DNA of 64,000 nucleotides from the NCBI GenBank assembly GCA_963831235.1, contig CAWHPS010000010.1, positions 7,565 to 71,564 of the forward strand. The letters are read 5' to 3'. Made by a program: the position numbers and the translations under genes. Positions 17,318-26,634 of the stretch are shown one piece after another; the stretch's first letter is position 1, and each line of letters begins with the position of its first letter. The stretch comes from CAWHPS01 sp963831235 (GTDB lineage Bacteria > Fibrobacterota > OXYB2-FULL-49-7 > JAEUSG01). The notes below the pieces were generated by a model. It saw only the letters and a list, made by a program, of their open reading frames with translations. It was not told where the DNA came from and made no database searches.

Positions 17318-18841
17318 TTAATGCGATTGCCCTGATTGCGTCAGGATGTTTGCCCAGACCCCGATATTAAAAGACCACATGAGCGTGCTGGCGCCGTTAA
17401 TCACCGTCATTTCGTTATCAACCTGACGTGCGCCACGGGGAAGACCGTATGAAGTGACGGAATTGTCGTTGAGCCTCGGGTCAAAGTGGTAATTTTCAGC
17501 CGCCAAACCCTTGTACGGAGCGCCGCCCGAAATCTGCCCCCTCCAACCGTCCGACTTCTGCATAACGCTGCCCGAAATCTTAAACGTCGGGGTTTGGTAT
17601 TCACGCCAGCCGGGAACGTTTTGTAAGGAGAATTGCCCTTTAGGCGCATAGAGTTGGCCAAAAACCCGTAACACATTGTCCAGATTGGACCCGCCCCGAT
17701 CCACAATGTTGCCACCCCCGAGCGCTTCGCAGGGCAGGGAGACATCCGCATCGGACACCATGACAAGATTGTCTTGCGAGGTGGTCATGTTGGTATCAGC
17801 GTAATATATATCGTCGGAAATGAAGATGCTTTTGGACGAGGTTGTCGTGATGGTAATATTGCCGTTGACAGTGCCCTCAACATAGGTATGCTGGTTGACT
17901 GTAAGAATGTGGTTGCCCGACAGAAGCGAGGTATTGGCTGCAAGTGTCAAAGCGGGATCGACCGCCCAGGTTCGCGTGCTGCCCGAGCCCTGCGACACCT
18001 CGACCGGTGTGGCGGCCAATCCCGTGAAACGGATGCGAACATCCGGGCTGCCTGCGGGGGAAAGATTATAACCGGTGGCCAGTTCTCCGGTGTTGGGCAT
18101 GAGCGGGTCAATGGGAATTTTACCGGTGAACGAATAATTCTTGAAGCGGGACTCGAGCCAGCCTGCCGGAGGCGCCGAGGTGATTTCACTGCCAGTGTTG
18201 CCGTTAACCCTCGCCATGCCGTTACGGAAAGGCACAGGATAGTTTGGAAAGTCATCGCCGGCGCCGCCGAAATATTTGCCGGCCACCGTAAAATTTCCCG
18301 TGTTGTGAAAACCGCCTGGCGTGTGAAGCGGCATGTCGTGCCAGATGCGCAGTTTACCATTGGAATGAAAGTTGCCGTCCCAGAATTCGTTGAAGAAGAA
18401 CCCATCGGTGAGGTCATCGTTCATGAAAAAGGTGTAGAAACCAAACTGGGTGATTGCTGTCTGGCTGGTAGAAGAGCGGTTGATGACAGAAAGCCCTTTG
18501 AGCGTGTCCCAGGCTGTCATGCTGTAAACAAGAGGTCCGGAGACCGTGATGTTGATAATCGGCAGGTAGCCATTTACCTGCAGGGCTGGCGACAAGACAA
18601 GCGGAGCGACATCAGCCACCGGCGGATTGATGGTGCGTGACACATAACGGAAACCGAGGTTAAGCGCCGATTCGTCTGCCCAGTAGCTTTTAATAACTTC
18701 AACGTCGCGGGTGAGCATTTCATTGCCGCGACGCATCAGCGACAACGCACTAATGCCCATGATGGCAAAGACAGTGCCGATAACCAGCGCAAAGACAAGC
18801 GCGCTGCCGGTTCCGTTTAAAAGGCTGTTCCGTTTTTGCAT
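17318..18841 (-). CDS. pilX: PilX-like minor pilus protein with large passenger region
   Basis: A 507-residue protein whose N-terminus has a single hydrophobic helix ('GSALVFALVIGTVFAIMG') followed by 'SYWADESALNLGFRYVSRTI', the pattern of PilX N-terminal domains; unlike true prepilins it lacks the GFTLxE cleavage motif. The remainder is beta-rich with Gly/Asn-rich segments ('TGNFTVAGKYFGGAGDDF', 'GNITITTTSSK') and probably sits at the pilus tip. It is the last gene of the operon, overlapping pilW by 25 bases. The PilX assignment rests on the N-terminus and gene order. Confidence 0.65.
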   Translation of the reverse strand: MQKRNSLLNGTGSALVFALVIGTVFAIMGISALSLMRRGNEMLTRDVEVIKSYWADESALNLGFRYVSRTINPPVADVAPLVLSPALQVNGYLPIINITVSGPLVYSMTAWDTLKGLSVINRSSTSQTAITQFGFYTFFMNDDLTDGFFFNEFWDGNFHSNGKLRIWHDMPLHTPGGFHNTGNFTVAGKYFGGAGDDFPNYPVPFRNGMARVNGNTGSEITSAPPAGWLESRFKNYSFTGKIPIDPLMPNTGELATGYNLSPAGSPDVRIRFTGLAATPVEVSQGSGSTRTWAVDPALTLAANTSLLSGNHILTVNQHTYVEGTVNGNITITTTSSKSIFISDDIYYADTNMTTSQDNLVMVSDADVSLPCEALGGGNIVDRGGSNLDNVLRVFGQLYAPKGQFSLQNVPGWREYQTPTFKISGSVMQKSDGWRGQISGGAPYKGLAAENYHFDPRLNDNSVTSYGLPRGARQVDNEMTVINGASTLMWSFNIGVWANILTQSGQSH

Positions 18842-19353
18842 CGGACTCCTCCGATCACCTGGGTATATTTGAATGTCCGGTCGCCGACCATTTTATCCAT
18901 GGATAGGAAAAAGTCGACAGAACCGCCGCCGCCGTGAATCAGGAAATTGCTTGGCGCACCGTAGGTACATAGATATGGCGATAACATCTTGGCGCCACCC
19001 TGTAACAGAGTGTCGCCGGAAATGGTGAAGCGTGTGCGCTCTGTTTTGTCCGCATTATAAATGGTTATGGTCTGGGTGCGAACGGTATCAGACGGCGGGT
19101 TAGTGGAACCGGTGACCGCTACAAAATTACCATTCCTGACTTCGCGCATGAACAACTCGGCCACATAGGAACTTTCCTGCTGGAGTTGCTGACGTGTCAA
19201 AAGATCGCGAATGGATTCCCCTGCAAATGAGGAAAAGAAAAAAATACCCAACCCCACCACCGCTGCTATAGTGGAAGCCACAATCAGTTCAATAAGAGTC
19301 AGCCCTTTTTTGTTAAAAGGCAGACGCTGTAATTTACGGTTATCCGCGTACAA
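18817..19353 (-). CDS. pilW: PilW-like minor pilin
   Basis: A 178-residue prepilin-like protein. The type III-like N-terminal motif is 'KKGLTLIELIVASTIAAVVG', with Gly at -1 and Glu at +5, followed by a helix and 'QQESSYVAELFMREVRNGNF', which is common in PilW/GspJ proteins. The start appears to be TTG at 19353, overlapping the pilV stop by 14 bases; no ATG lies before the prepilin motif. The C-terminal part is a short beta region. It is expected to prime pilus assembly together with pilV and pilX. Confidence 0.75.
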   Translation of the reverse strand: MYADNRKLQRLPFNKKGLTLIELIVASTIAAVVGLGIFFFSSFAGESIRDLLTRQQLQQESSYVAELFMREVRNGNFVAVTGSTNPPSDTVRTQTITIYNADKTERTRFTISGDTLLQGGAKMLSPYLCTYGAPSNFLIHGGGGSVDFFLSMDKMVGDRTFKYTQVIGGVRCKNGTAF

Positions 19354-19837
19354 GGGTAATCACCTTTTCCAGAGTTTCGGAATAATTTTGACCTTCATCG
19401 ATCCAGGTAATAGTGACCACAACCCGCAAGGCCGGAATTGGAGCCACGGCGCCTACCGTATATTGGACGCGGGCCAGTTGAACCCTTATTGTGCCCGGGA
19501 GATCGTCGGCAACGGTCGCTGTGCCGCGGTCGTCGAGCCTGACCGTGGCCGGGTTCATGGGATAATCAGCGAGGGCACCCGAGGCCGGAGCTGCCGCAAA
19601 CAACACCAAATACTGATGATGCGACAGAACCGGATTTTCGAGAACCCACTCCAGTTCCTGGAAGGCGCGTCGTTCAAGCATGTCCCGTTTGTTAAGCAGG
19701 CTGCCCTGGGACACCACAGCCACAAGCCCCAGCACAAAGGTGACCAGAAGCGCACCGGCCACCAGCACCTCGACCAAAGTAAAACCACGGCTTCCCCCGC
19801 AGAAAATGGGAGCAGTCCGGACGCCTGTTGAATTCAT
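19340..19837 (-). CDS. pilV: PilV-like minor pilin
   Basis: A 166-residue prepilin with 'SRGFTLVEVLVAGALLVTFV' (Gly -1, Phe +1, Glu +5). I choose the ATG at 19837 because it overlaps the stop of the preceding pilin gene in an ATGA; the frame is open about 26 codons further upstream, inside that gene, which would give an implausible leader. 'AVVSQGSLLNKRDMLERRAF' after the helix fits PilV/GspI-type minor pilins. It lies in the cluster pilin-pilV-pilW-pilX. Confidence 0.75.
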   Translation of the reverse strand: MNSTGVRTAPIFCGGSRGFTLVEVLVAGALLVTFVLGLVAVVSQGSLLNKRDMLERRAFQELEWVLENPVLSHHQYLVLFAAAPASGALADYPMNPATVRLDDRGTATVADDLPGTIRVQLARVQYTVGAVAPIPALRVVVTITWIDEGQNYSETLEKVITLVRG

Positions 19838-20226
19838 AGCAAATCGCCTGTCCACCTGCCCGAGAGCGGTTTGCGGGGCCGAAATCCTCCCGATTTCCCT
19901 GTCATGGGGCCGCAACCAGTGGCAGAGATGGTATAATCCACCGACATGGCTGCGTTTCCGGTAAGCGCCGGAAAGGTGTAAGTCCAGTTTTCATCCGAAG
20001 GGTCAGTGATGCCGATGTCGTTCCACCCGCTGGAAGAAATGTCGAGTCCACGGTTATGGGTTTGAAGAATGGCCGCGCCTATGAGTTCGCTGGAGGTCTT
20101 GGCGGAATTGATGCGCGCGGTCCGCACATAGGCAGTGTATGACGGAATAGCCACTGCCGCCAGAACTGCGACAATCACCGCGACCACGATGACTTCTACA
20201 AGCGTGAACCCTTTTTGTGAAGACAT
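19834..20226 (-). CDS. Type IV pilin (second pilin gene)
   Basis: A 130-residue prepilin beginning 'MSSQKGFTLVEVIVVAVIV', with an almost identical helix to the pilin at 27.7 kb ('AVLAAVAIPSYTAYVRTAR'). The globular part is short and has one cysteine ('SATGCGPM'). The last residues after that overlap the pilV start and are basic ('GGFRPRKPLSGRW'). It could be a minor pilin or an alternative major pilin; its position at the head of the pilV-W-X cluster favours a minor role. Confidence 0.8.
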   Translation of the reverse strand: MSSQKGFTLVEVIVVAVIVAVLAAVAIPSYTAYVRTARINSAKTSSELIGAAILQTHNRGLDISSSGWNDIGITDPSDENWTYTFPALTGNAAMSVDYTISATGCGPMTGKSGGFRPRKPLSGRWTGDLL

Positions 20227-20281
20227 GACGCCCCCCTGTCTTTATAGAGAAAATAAGCAGCTGAAATAAAACAAGTCAAGA

Positions 20282-22510
20282 CTATATTTCCGTTGAAACA
20301 GCAATCACCTGTTCGATAGTGGTCTCGCCGGCAAGCACCTTTTCAATGCCGGCCTGGCGTATGGTCTGCATACCCTCCTGAATCGCCTTGTCCTGGATAT
20401 CCATGGTTGTAGCATTCTTGAGGATGAGCTTTCGGATTTCACGGGAGATATTGAGCAGTTCGAACAGACCGGTGCGCCCCTGGTATCCTGTACCGTTGCA
20501 GGCTACACATCCAACCCCTTTGTAAAATCTGGCGGAACGACGGTTTTGGAGTTTCAGTGGTTCAAGAATTTCCGGATCAGGCGTATATTCCGTCTTGCAT
20601 GCCTGGCAAATGCGGCGCACCAGACGCTGCGCAATAACCAGATTGAGCGAGGATCCCAATAAAAGTGGTGGGATACCAATATCCACAAATCGGGTGATGG
20701 TGCTTGCCGCATCATTGGTATGCAGTGTAGAAAAGACCAGATGACCGGTGAGCGCCATTTTAATGGCTGTATCCGCGGTTTCCAGGTCGCGGATTTCACC
20801 TATCAGAATAACGTCGGGATCCTGACGCAGGATGGAACGGAGTGCAGCACCGAAAGTCAGATCAATCTTGTTGTTGACATTGACCTGGGTAATGCCATCC
20901 ATATGGAACTCAACAGGATCTTCGACTGTGATGATGTTGCGGGTAAGGCTTTTAATCTGTTGAATGGCCGAATAGAGTGTGGTGGATTTGCCGCTACCTG
21001 TGGGACCGGTGACGATAATCATGCCGTAGGGCTTGGTAACCTGGCTTTTAAAAATCTCCTGGTTGGAAGGGCTGAAACCGAGATTCGAGACGCTTTTTTC
21101 AAAAGCCTCTTTGTCCAGAATGCGGAGCACGGCTTTTTCACCATGAACCGTGGGCAATATGGAGACACGGATATCCACTTCTCGTGTGCGTATTTTGACC
21201 GCCATTCGGCCATCCTGGGGCAGCCTACGTTCGGCGATGTTAAGGAGCGATAGAATTTTGATGCGCGCGATAATGGCCTGGTGAAGCTGCTTTGGCGGGG
21301 CCATGACCCGTTTGAGGTCGCCGTCGATGCGATAGCGCACCTGAAGGCTGTTTTCCTGGGGTTCGAAGTGGATGTCGCTCGCTTTATCGCGGATGGCGTT
21401 TGAAATGAGCACATTGACCAGTTTGATCACGCCCAGTTCGGCGCCTGCGGCAGCGGCTTCTTCTAGGTCAATTTCCTCGGACTTGTGATCCACATATTCG
21501 ACATCAACCCCAAAGTTGTCCATAAGCGCCGAGGCGTCTTTCTGGGAAGTGATGTCGCGGAAACAGCGGTCGAGGCTGGTTTCTATGTCTTCGCGCCGGC
21601 CCAGAACGGGCTGAATGGTTAACTCGGTGATATCGCGCAGATTGTCGAGAAGCTTCAGGTCAAGGACATCCTCCATGGCCACAATGAGTGCGTTGCTTGA
21701 TTTTTCGAGGGCAATACAGTGGCCGCGCCGCGAGACGTGTTCGGGAATGAGGCTGACCACGCTTAAGTCAACTGCGGCGTATTGTTTGGGTGTTGCAAGA
21801 TCAACACCAAGCTGCCCTGCCAGAAAAAATGTTTTCTGCTCGTCGGTGATGTAGCCAAGCAGCACCAGCACGTCGCCGAGCCGCTGGCCCGAACCCTTCT
21901 GGTATTCGAGAGCCTTCTGAAGCTGAAGAGGACTGATGAGCCCTTCATTGACAAGAATAGAACCCAGTGAACGGAAGCGGGCGTTGAAATCCGCGCGGTC
22001 GCCCTTTCTGGCATTGCGGAGCTTGTAACCCACGAGACTTGTCATGACAGCTTTGCGGAAATCAACCGCGTGCACCGGCATCTGTAAAACAAGAGTGGTG
22101 GCCATCTCATCACGGTGGCTGCTGAAGGCGTCGGCAGCTTCTTCCGCCACCAGCACCATCACATTCTGTATGTTCCGAACATACCGGAGATATGCCACAT
22201 CCGAAAGAAAGTTCTCGATGCAATCGTCAACATCAAACACGGCAATGGCCATGTCCATGAGCTCTGTATCATCAGGGTTGCCCAGCTGCCCCTTGACGAT
22301 GTCGAAACGTCCTTCAAGACCCGGGTCCTGGAGCATCTTCAGAAACGGGGGGCGACTGGCCATACGATATGTAAGCAGCCCCAGACGAAGCGGCGTGCCG
22401 TCATCTTTGGTCAGCGCCTCCTGGGGTGATTCTTCCGCAGGCTGTCTTGATGGTCCCTCCCCTGACTGATTGAAGATTCCCAGATCATCGGCGGATAATA
22501 TTTCTGACAT
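20282..22510 (-). CDS. pilB: Type IV pilus assembly ATPase PilB with extended receiver-like N-terminus
   Basis: Powers pilus extension from the cytoplasmic face. From the ATG at 22510 the protein has 742 residues; an in-frame ATG 14 codons earlier (22552) overlaps pilT and is possible. Residues about 40-165 look like a receiver-type alpha/beta domain, which ordinary PilB lacks. A MshEN/GspE N-domain follows ('ILVNEGLISPLQLQKAL'), then the ATPase with Walker A 'GPTGSGKSTTL' (about 502), Asp box 'IITVEDPVEF', Walker B 'RQDPDVILIGEIRD' and a four-Cys zinc motif ('CQACKTEY', 'GCVACNGTGYQGR'). Its C-terminal codons have a fossil relative at 15.77 kb. Confidence 0.93.
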   Translation of the reverse strand: MSEILSADDLGIFNQSGEGPSRQPAEESPQEALTKDDGTPLRLGLLTYRMASRPPFLKMLQDPGLEGRFDIVKGQLGNPDDTELMDMAIAVFDVDDCIENFLSDVAYLRYVRNIQNVMVLVAEEAADAFSSHRDEMATTLVLQMPVHAVDFRKAVMTSLVGYKLRNARKGDRADFNARFRSLGSILVNEGLISPLQLQKALEYQKGSGQRLGDVLVLLGYITDEQKTFFLAGQLGVDLATPKQYAAVDLSVVSLIPEHVSRRGHCIALEKSSNALIVAMEDVLDLKLLDNLRDITELTIQPVLGRREDIETSLDRCFRDITSQKDASALMDNFGVDVEYVDHKSEEIDLEEAAAAGAELGVIKLVNVLISNAIRDKASDIHFEPQENSLQVRYRIDGDLKRVMAPPKQLHQAIIARIKILSLLNIAERRLPQDGRMAVKIRTREVDIRVSILPTVHGEKAVLRILDKEAFEKSVSNLGFSPSNQEIFKSQVTKPYGMIIVTGPTGSGKSTTLYSAIQQIKSLTRNIITVEDPVEFHMDGITQVNVNNKIDLTFGAALRSILRQDPDVILIGEIRDLETADTAIKMALTGHLVFSTLHTNDAASTITRFVDIGIPPLLLGSSLNLVIAQRLVRRICQACKTEYTPDPEILEPLKLQNRRSARFYKGVGCVACNGTGYQGRTGLFELLNISREIRKLILKNATTMDIQDKAIQEGMQTIRQAGIEKVLAGETTIEQVIAVSTEI

Positions 22511-22536
22511 AAAAAGCTTGTCTCCGGTGATTGTGA

Positions 22537-23601
22537 TTATTCCATAAGGCACTTGCGGAAATCGTCGATACTTAACGCATAGTTCATCGCTTCGGATTCA
22601 GCCACGCGACCGCTCTTGACAGCCCGTGACAGTGACTGGTTAAGGGTCTGCATGCCAAACTTGGCACCCATCTGTATCTGATTGTCGAGGTTGTGGAGTT
22701 TATCCTCGCGGATAAGCGAGCGTACGGCAGGGGTGGCCACCATGATTTCGCAGACCAGTTGCACGCCGCTGTCAACACGGGGTACCAGCGCCTGGGTGAC
22801 GACACCATTCAGGGAAAGCGCCAGCTGAGAGCGCACCTGATGCTGTTTTTCGCCCGGGAAAACATCCACGATGCGGGAAATGGTCTGGGAACAGGAATTG
22901 GTGTGAAGCGTGGCGAAACAGACATGGCCGGTTTCCGCAATGGTGATCGCGGCCTGGATGGATTCCATGTCGCGCATTTCACCCAGAAGCACCACGTCGG
23001 GATCCTGGCGGAGGATGCTTTTAAGGGCATGGCGATACGAAAGTGTGTCGGTACCTATTTCGCGCTGGTCAACCGTGCACTGCTTGTGCTTGTGCAGGTA
23101 TTCGATGGGGTCCTCGATGGTGATGATGTGCAGGTTTCGGTTGTCATTGATGCGGTCAATCATGGCCGCGAGGGTCGTGGATTTTCCGCAACCCGTGGGT
23201 CCTGTGACCAGGGTTATGCCGTTTGGCTTGTCAGAGAGCTCTCTGACCACCTCGGGCAGCCCCAATTCCTCGAAGGTGAGTATATGCAGGGGAATACGGC
23301 GGAAGGCCGCGGACACGGTACCCCTCTGATGGAATACATTTACACGGAACCGGGATAGCCTCGCAACACCGATGGAGAAATCGACCTCCCATTCGGTTTC
23401 GAGCTGCTTCTGCTGGTTTTCGTTCATGACCTGATAACAAAGATCCTTGATGACTTCCGGCGCCAGGATTTCAAAGTCCATGGACACCAGCCCTTTATCC
23501 ACCCGTATTCGGGGCGGCTGACCCACGGACAGCAGAAGATCCGAAGCTCCCCGTTCGACCATGGTGGTCAGCAGATCACGGACGCTGTGACTTGACGGCA
23601 T
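22537..23601 (-). CDS. pilT: Type IV pilus retraction ATPase PilT
   Basis: A 354-residue PilT with Walker A 'GPTGCGKSTTLAAM', Asp box 'HIITIEDPIEYLH', Walker B 'RQDPDVVLLGEMRD' and His box 'HVCFATLHTNS'. The near-C-terminal 'AVRSLIREDKLHN' matches the AIRNLIRE motif of true PilT, so this copy is the better retraction motor and the plus-strand copy at 15.9 kb the accessory one. It lies between pilQ and pilB in the operon, with only 10 bases to pilQ. Confidence 0.92.
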   Translation of the reverse strand: MPSSHSVRDLLTTMVERGASDLLLSVGQPPRIRVDKGLVSMDFEILAPEVIKDLCYQVMNENQQKQLETEWEVDFSIGVARLSRFRVNVFHQRGTVSAAFRRIPLHILTFEELGLPEVVRELSDKPNGITLVTGPTGCGKSTTLAAMIDRINDNRNLHIITIEDPIEYLHKHKQCTVDQREIGTDTLSYRHALKSILRQDPDVVLLGEMRDMESIQAAITIAETGHVCFATLHTNSCSQTISRIVDVFPGEKQHQVRSQLALSLNGVVTQALVPRVDSGVQLVCEIMVATPAVRSLIREDKLHNLDNQIQMGAKFGMQTLNQSLSRAVKSGRVAESEAMNYALSIDDFRKCLME

Positions 23602-23611
23602 GGCTGGCTCC

Positions 23612-24934
23612 TTATTGTTTTTCCTGTATTTTCTGGATTTCAGGCGTCAGGGTAAGCTCTTTGGAATTGTGGATAATGCGCGGGGTAATTTCAATAATCA
23701 GATTTTTACGGCTTGTCTGGTGTCGAGTGTGCGTGAATAAACGGCCGATGAGCGGAATGTAGCCCAGCACCGGGAATTTGTACTCCTCGTTGGTTTCATC
23801 TTCAGACAACAGACCAGCGATGAAAATGGTCTGCTGGTTTTCGACCCGGATTGTGGTGTTGGTTTTACGAATACGCACCAGCGGCATGTCTCCATTCTGG
23901 CCCTTCCAGCCGATGATAGAGGAGACCTCGGGTTCGATGTTTAGAGTAATCTGGTTTTCTTCATTGATATGGGGGGTTACCGTCACCTTGACGCCAACCT
24001 CCTCTTTCTGTACCTGCTGACTAGCGCCGCCTGCTGAACCCGGGGTGTAGGTCTGAACAGTGTAAGGAATAACTTCACCGATATGCAGAAACGCCTGCCG
24101 GTTGTTGGTTGTTGTGATTTTGGAATCCATAAGCACGCGGGCATCTCCATGGGTCATAAGCATGTCGAGTACCACATTGAAGTCCATGGTCAGCCGGCGC
24201 CAATTGTCTGCTTTCCAGCTGCTGGTCAGGCTTGCTTCGGGAAGCTGAAGTTTGGCCTGCATGGGAGAAAGAGTATTCCAGTCGATTCCGTATCGCTTGA
24301 GATTATCCATTGACACCTCAATCAGACGGGTTTCCATAAGTACAAGAATGTGAGGAAAATCGGTGGCCTTGATGATTTTCTCGATTTCGAGAATTACGCG
24401 GGGGCTGGTGTAACAGATGAGCCGGTTACCGCCTTCATCAATTTTTATGTTGGTTGTTATATCCGAGAGCATTGTGGCAACTTCCGCGGCTTTGGCGTAT
24501 TTCAGATTGACGACATATCCGGCTTTTCCGATTTCGTCTTTAAGCTTTTCGGGCTCAGCTATCAGCACCGAATTCCCGATGATTTCGTAAGAAAGTCCTG
24601 ATGCCCGCACCAGAAGGTTGATGGCCTCATCCAACGGGGTTTTATTAAGGATTATAGTGATTTTCTCGCGTTCGACGCCGCTTCCGGCCACGAAGTTCAT
24701 GCCTGACCTTTCGGAAAGCACCTTGAGTATTTCTGAAAGGCTGGCATCCTTGGCCCAAAGGGTGATTGGCGATTTAAGACGCGGATTGGAGAGACGTGTG
24801 ACTATGGGCGAATCCTTGTTCTGCATATAGGTCATAGTATCTGGGGATTGCGCTGTTGCAACAAGACAGCACATTAGCAATAGCCCTACCATTTTCCAGC
24901 CGGTGTTGCGGTAATTCATCATGTTATATTCCAT
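23612..24934 (-). CDS. pilQ: Pilus secretin, PilQ/GspD-like (short form)
   Basis: Outer-membrane channel for the pilus fibre. I start at ATG 24934, preceded by AAGGAA, giving a signal peptide ('MVGLLLMCCLVATAQS'); the longer frame overlaps pilP and has no signal at its start. An STN/secretin N-domain ('LDEAINLLVRASGLSYEI') and an N1-type ring ('YVNLKYAKAAEVATMLSDI'; first letters approximate) precede the secretin core ('VLMETRLIEVSMDNLKRYGI', 'GVKVTVTPHINEEN'). At 440 residues it is short for PilQ and has no AMIN domain. Gene order after pilM-N-O-P supports PilQ. Confidence 0.88.
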   Translation of the reverse strand: MEYNMMNYRNTGWKMVGLLLMCCLVATAQSPDTMTYMQNKDSPIVTRLSNPRLKSPITLWAKDASLSEILKVLSERSGMNFVAGSGVEREKITIILNKTPLDEAINLLVRASGLSYEIIGNSVLIAEPEKLKDEIGKAGYVVNLKYAKAAEVATMLSDITTNIKIDEGGNRLICYTSPRVILEIEKIIKATDFPHILVLMETRLIEVSMDNLKRYGIDWNTLSPMQAKLQLPEASLTSSWKADNWRRLTMDFNVVLDMLMTHGDARVLMDSKITTTNNRQAFLHIGEVIPYTVQTYTPGSAGGASQQVQKEEVGVKVTVTPHINEENQITLNIEPEVSSIIGWKGQNGDMPLVRIRKTNTTIRVENQQTIFIAGLLSEDETNEEYKFPVLGYIPLIGRLFTHTRHQTSRKNLIIEITPRIIHNSKELTLTPEIQKIQEKQ

Positions 24935-24962
24935 GCGGTTCCTTTTTTCACAACAGGTTTGT

Positions 24963-25487
24963 TTATTTTGGGGACACTGTGCTTTTCCCTGCGATATTAT
25001 ACATATAATAATTGGAGTTGCCTTCCATGACAATGAAATCAGCGGTAATTTTCCGTATAATGCGATCTCGCACACGGTCTCCGACTTCGAGTGAAAATGA
25101 GCGTTCGCCATCCATGACAACCGCCGTAAAACGATTGTTCCGGTCGTCAAAAATAATTGCCGTAAGCCTTACCGGGTCAACAGCCGTCCTGTCTGGCTGC
25201 AGATGAGTCTGACCATAAGAGACAGAAGACTGTACCACCTGACGCACTCGGCCGGTCATGGGGTCTTTGCGTCCCTGATAACCGAAGCTGGCGCGGGTGG
25301 CCAGTTCACGTTCAAGGCGGTTGACGGTATTAATAAGGGACTTGTCGTAGCCTGCGGTTGTGCCGAGCGCCTTGCGAACAATGCGGTCAAAACCACTCTG
25401 CTCGGAGGTTATCCGCAGCACAATGCCGCCGGCCAGCAGAAACGCCAGCAGTGCGGCCATCAACAAGGGTTTATGGGGTTCTTTCAC
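24963..25487 (-). CDS. pilP: PilP-like pilus periplasmic protein
   Basis: A 174-residue protein with an N-terminal membrane anchor ('PLLMAALLAFLLAGGIVL'), then 'FGYQGRKDPM', the recurrent 'GRKDPF'-type motif of PilP, and a C-terminal beta domain with 'SLEVGDRVRDRIIRKITADF' as in PilP/GspC HR domains. It links the inner-membrane PilN-PilO complex to the secretin. The start overlaps the pilO stop in an ATGA. Sequence similarity is weak, so the call leans on position. Confidence 0.72.
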   Translation of the reverse strand: MKEPHKPLLMAALLAFLLAGGIVLRITSEQSGFDRIVRKALGTTAGYDKSLINTVNRLERELATRASFGYQGRKDPMTGRVRQVVQSSVSYGQTHLQPDRTAVDPVRLTAIIFDDRNNRFTAVVMDGERSFSLEVGDRVRDRIIRKITADFIVMEGNSNYYMYNIAGKSTVSPK

Positions 25488-26065
25488 GGGTTTGCGTCCT
25501 TTGCAATCAGTTTATCATCTTTTTTAACCCGGTAGGTATTCACCAGCATTTTTACCGAGATGGTGGTTCCCTGAGGACTGCCGGTGGTTTTCTCGATGGT
25601 GTTTATCAGCGCGACCTCGTAGGTTTCGAGCGAAAAAATACGACGACTGTTCTCGAATTTTGAACAGAGTTCGCCGAACTTGAAAAAATCGCCCTGTACC
25701 TCGATTTCATATCCATAGGTTGTAATCAGATCCGCCTGGACAGGCGCCAGTGGCTTGACTGAAATCAATTTGAGTTTCAAATCGTTGATACAGTCCGTGA
25801 TGAAATTAAACACATGCGTTTCATGCTGGAGAGTGTCGGGTTGATTCGGGAAGTCCATGTTCTCGAAAATCAGGTCGCGCACATGGTTGAGGTTTTCCTG
25901 GAGAATTTTAGCTGTGGTCAGTTTGTTGGAGGTTTCAATGCGCTCCTTTTCGAGCTTAAGGAATTCTTCCTTAAGTTTTGACACATAAAGCCGGTCAGCC
26001 AGAATGGTCAGAATAAAGAGAACCACGGTCAGGATCAGAATGAGTCTGGCTGGTTGCTTTTTCAT
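25484..26065 (-). CDS. pilO: PilO-like inner-membrane pilus protein
   Basis: A 193-residue protein with one N-terminal membrane helix ('LILILTVVLFILTILADRLY'), a coiled coil (about 28-60) and a ferredoxin-like periplasmic domain ('YGYEIEVQGDFFKFGEL'). This is the PilO architecture. Start and stop overlap the neighbours by 4 bases (ATGA) on both sides, so pilN-O-P are translationally coupled. It is expected to form heterodimers with PilN. Confidence 0.8.
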   Translation of the reverse strand: MKKQPARLILILTVVLFILTILADRLYVSKLKEEFLKLEKERIETSNKLTTAKILQENLNHVRDLIFENMDFPNQPDTLQHETHVFNFITDCINDLKLKLISVKPLAPVQADLITTYGYEIEVQGDFFKFGELCSKFENSRRIFSLETYEVALINTIEKTTGSPQGTTISVKMLVNTYRVKKDDKLIAKDANP

Positions 26066-26634
26066 GGGGTTGGACCTTTGCTTTGGGCGGAGTAACTGAA
26101 ACTAATCCGGTCGTGCTGCATATCGTCGCTCCGGATGGCCGACACAAGCCTAACCTGTTTGAAAACGTCGCAGAACAGTGTATCAGTACGAAGTGCGGTT
26201 AAATAATTGTCGAGGGTTATCAATTGCTCCTGCTGTCCGTTAAGATAGCCGTATCCGTCAACAGTCAGCAGTGTTCTGTCGAACGCGAATTTGGTAATCC
26301 AGAAATTTTCGGGGAGCGCACTGGCCATGGAAACAAGTTTTTTGGTCCAGAAGATACGGTTGTGCTGCAAACGATCCAAAAGCGCTATGTCTGACTGGTT
26401 GACAATCATTGTACTGGCCTGATATTGACGGTATTCGATCTTTATACGCCTAAGGCGAGCCCGCTCCTCCTGAACGCTGGTGTACATGGACAATGTTTGA
26501 AGCACGGCATAAAACAGGGCAATGACAAGCAGTCCGAAACCGGAAGCGATTAAAACAAATAATCTGACGCGGCTTGTTTCAGCTTCACGCTGCGCCCTTT
26601 GAATATCCCGTACCAGATTAAAGCGGTATTTCAT
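26062..26634 (-). CDS. pilN: PilN-like inner-membrane pilus protein
   Basis: A 190-residue protein with the short cytoplasmic N-terminus 'MKYRFNLVRD' (PilN proteins use an INLLP-like segment to bind PilM), one membrane helix ('LFVLIASGFGLLVIALFYAV'), a coiled coil and a small periplasmic domain. The start overlaps the pilM stop in an ATGA. It is identified from architecture plus gene order. Confidence 0.8.
   Translation of the reverse strand: MKYRFNLVRDIQRAQREAETSRVRLFVLIASGFGLLVIALFYAVLQTLSMYTSVQEERARLRRIKIEYRQYQASTMIVNQSDIALLDRLQHNRIFWTKKLVSMASALPENFWITKFAFDRTLLTVDGYGYLNGQQEQLITLDNYLTALRTDTLFCDVFKQVRLVSAIRSDDMQHDRISFSYSAQSKGPTP

Noticed and set aside
17774..18640. 288-codon plus-strand frame opposite the pilX-like gene
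   Set aside because: Antisense shadow of the GC-richer pilX-like gene; no homology pattern of its own.
20720..21253. Plus-strand frames opposite pilB and pilT
   Set aside because: Antisense shadows in a conserved ATPase gene; composition follows the real gene.
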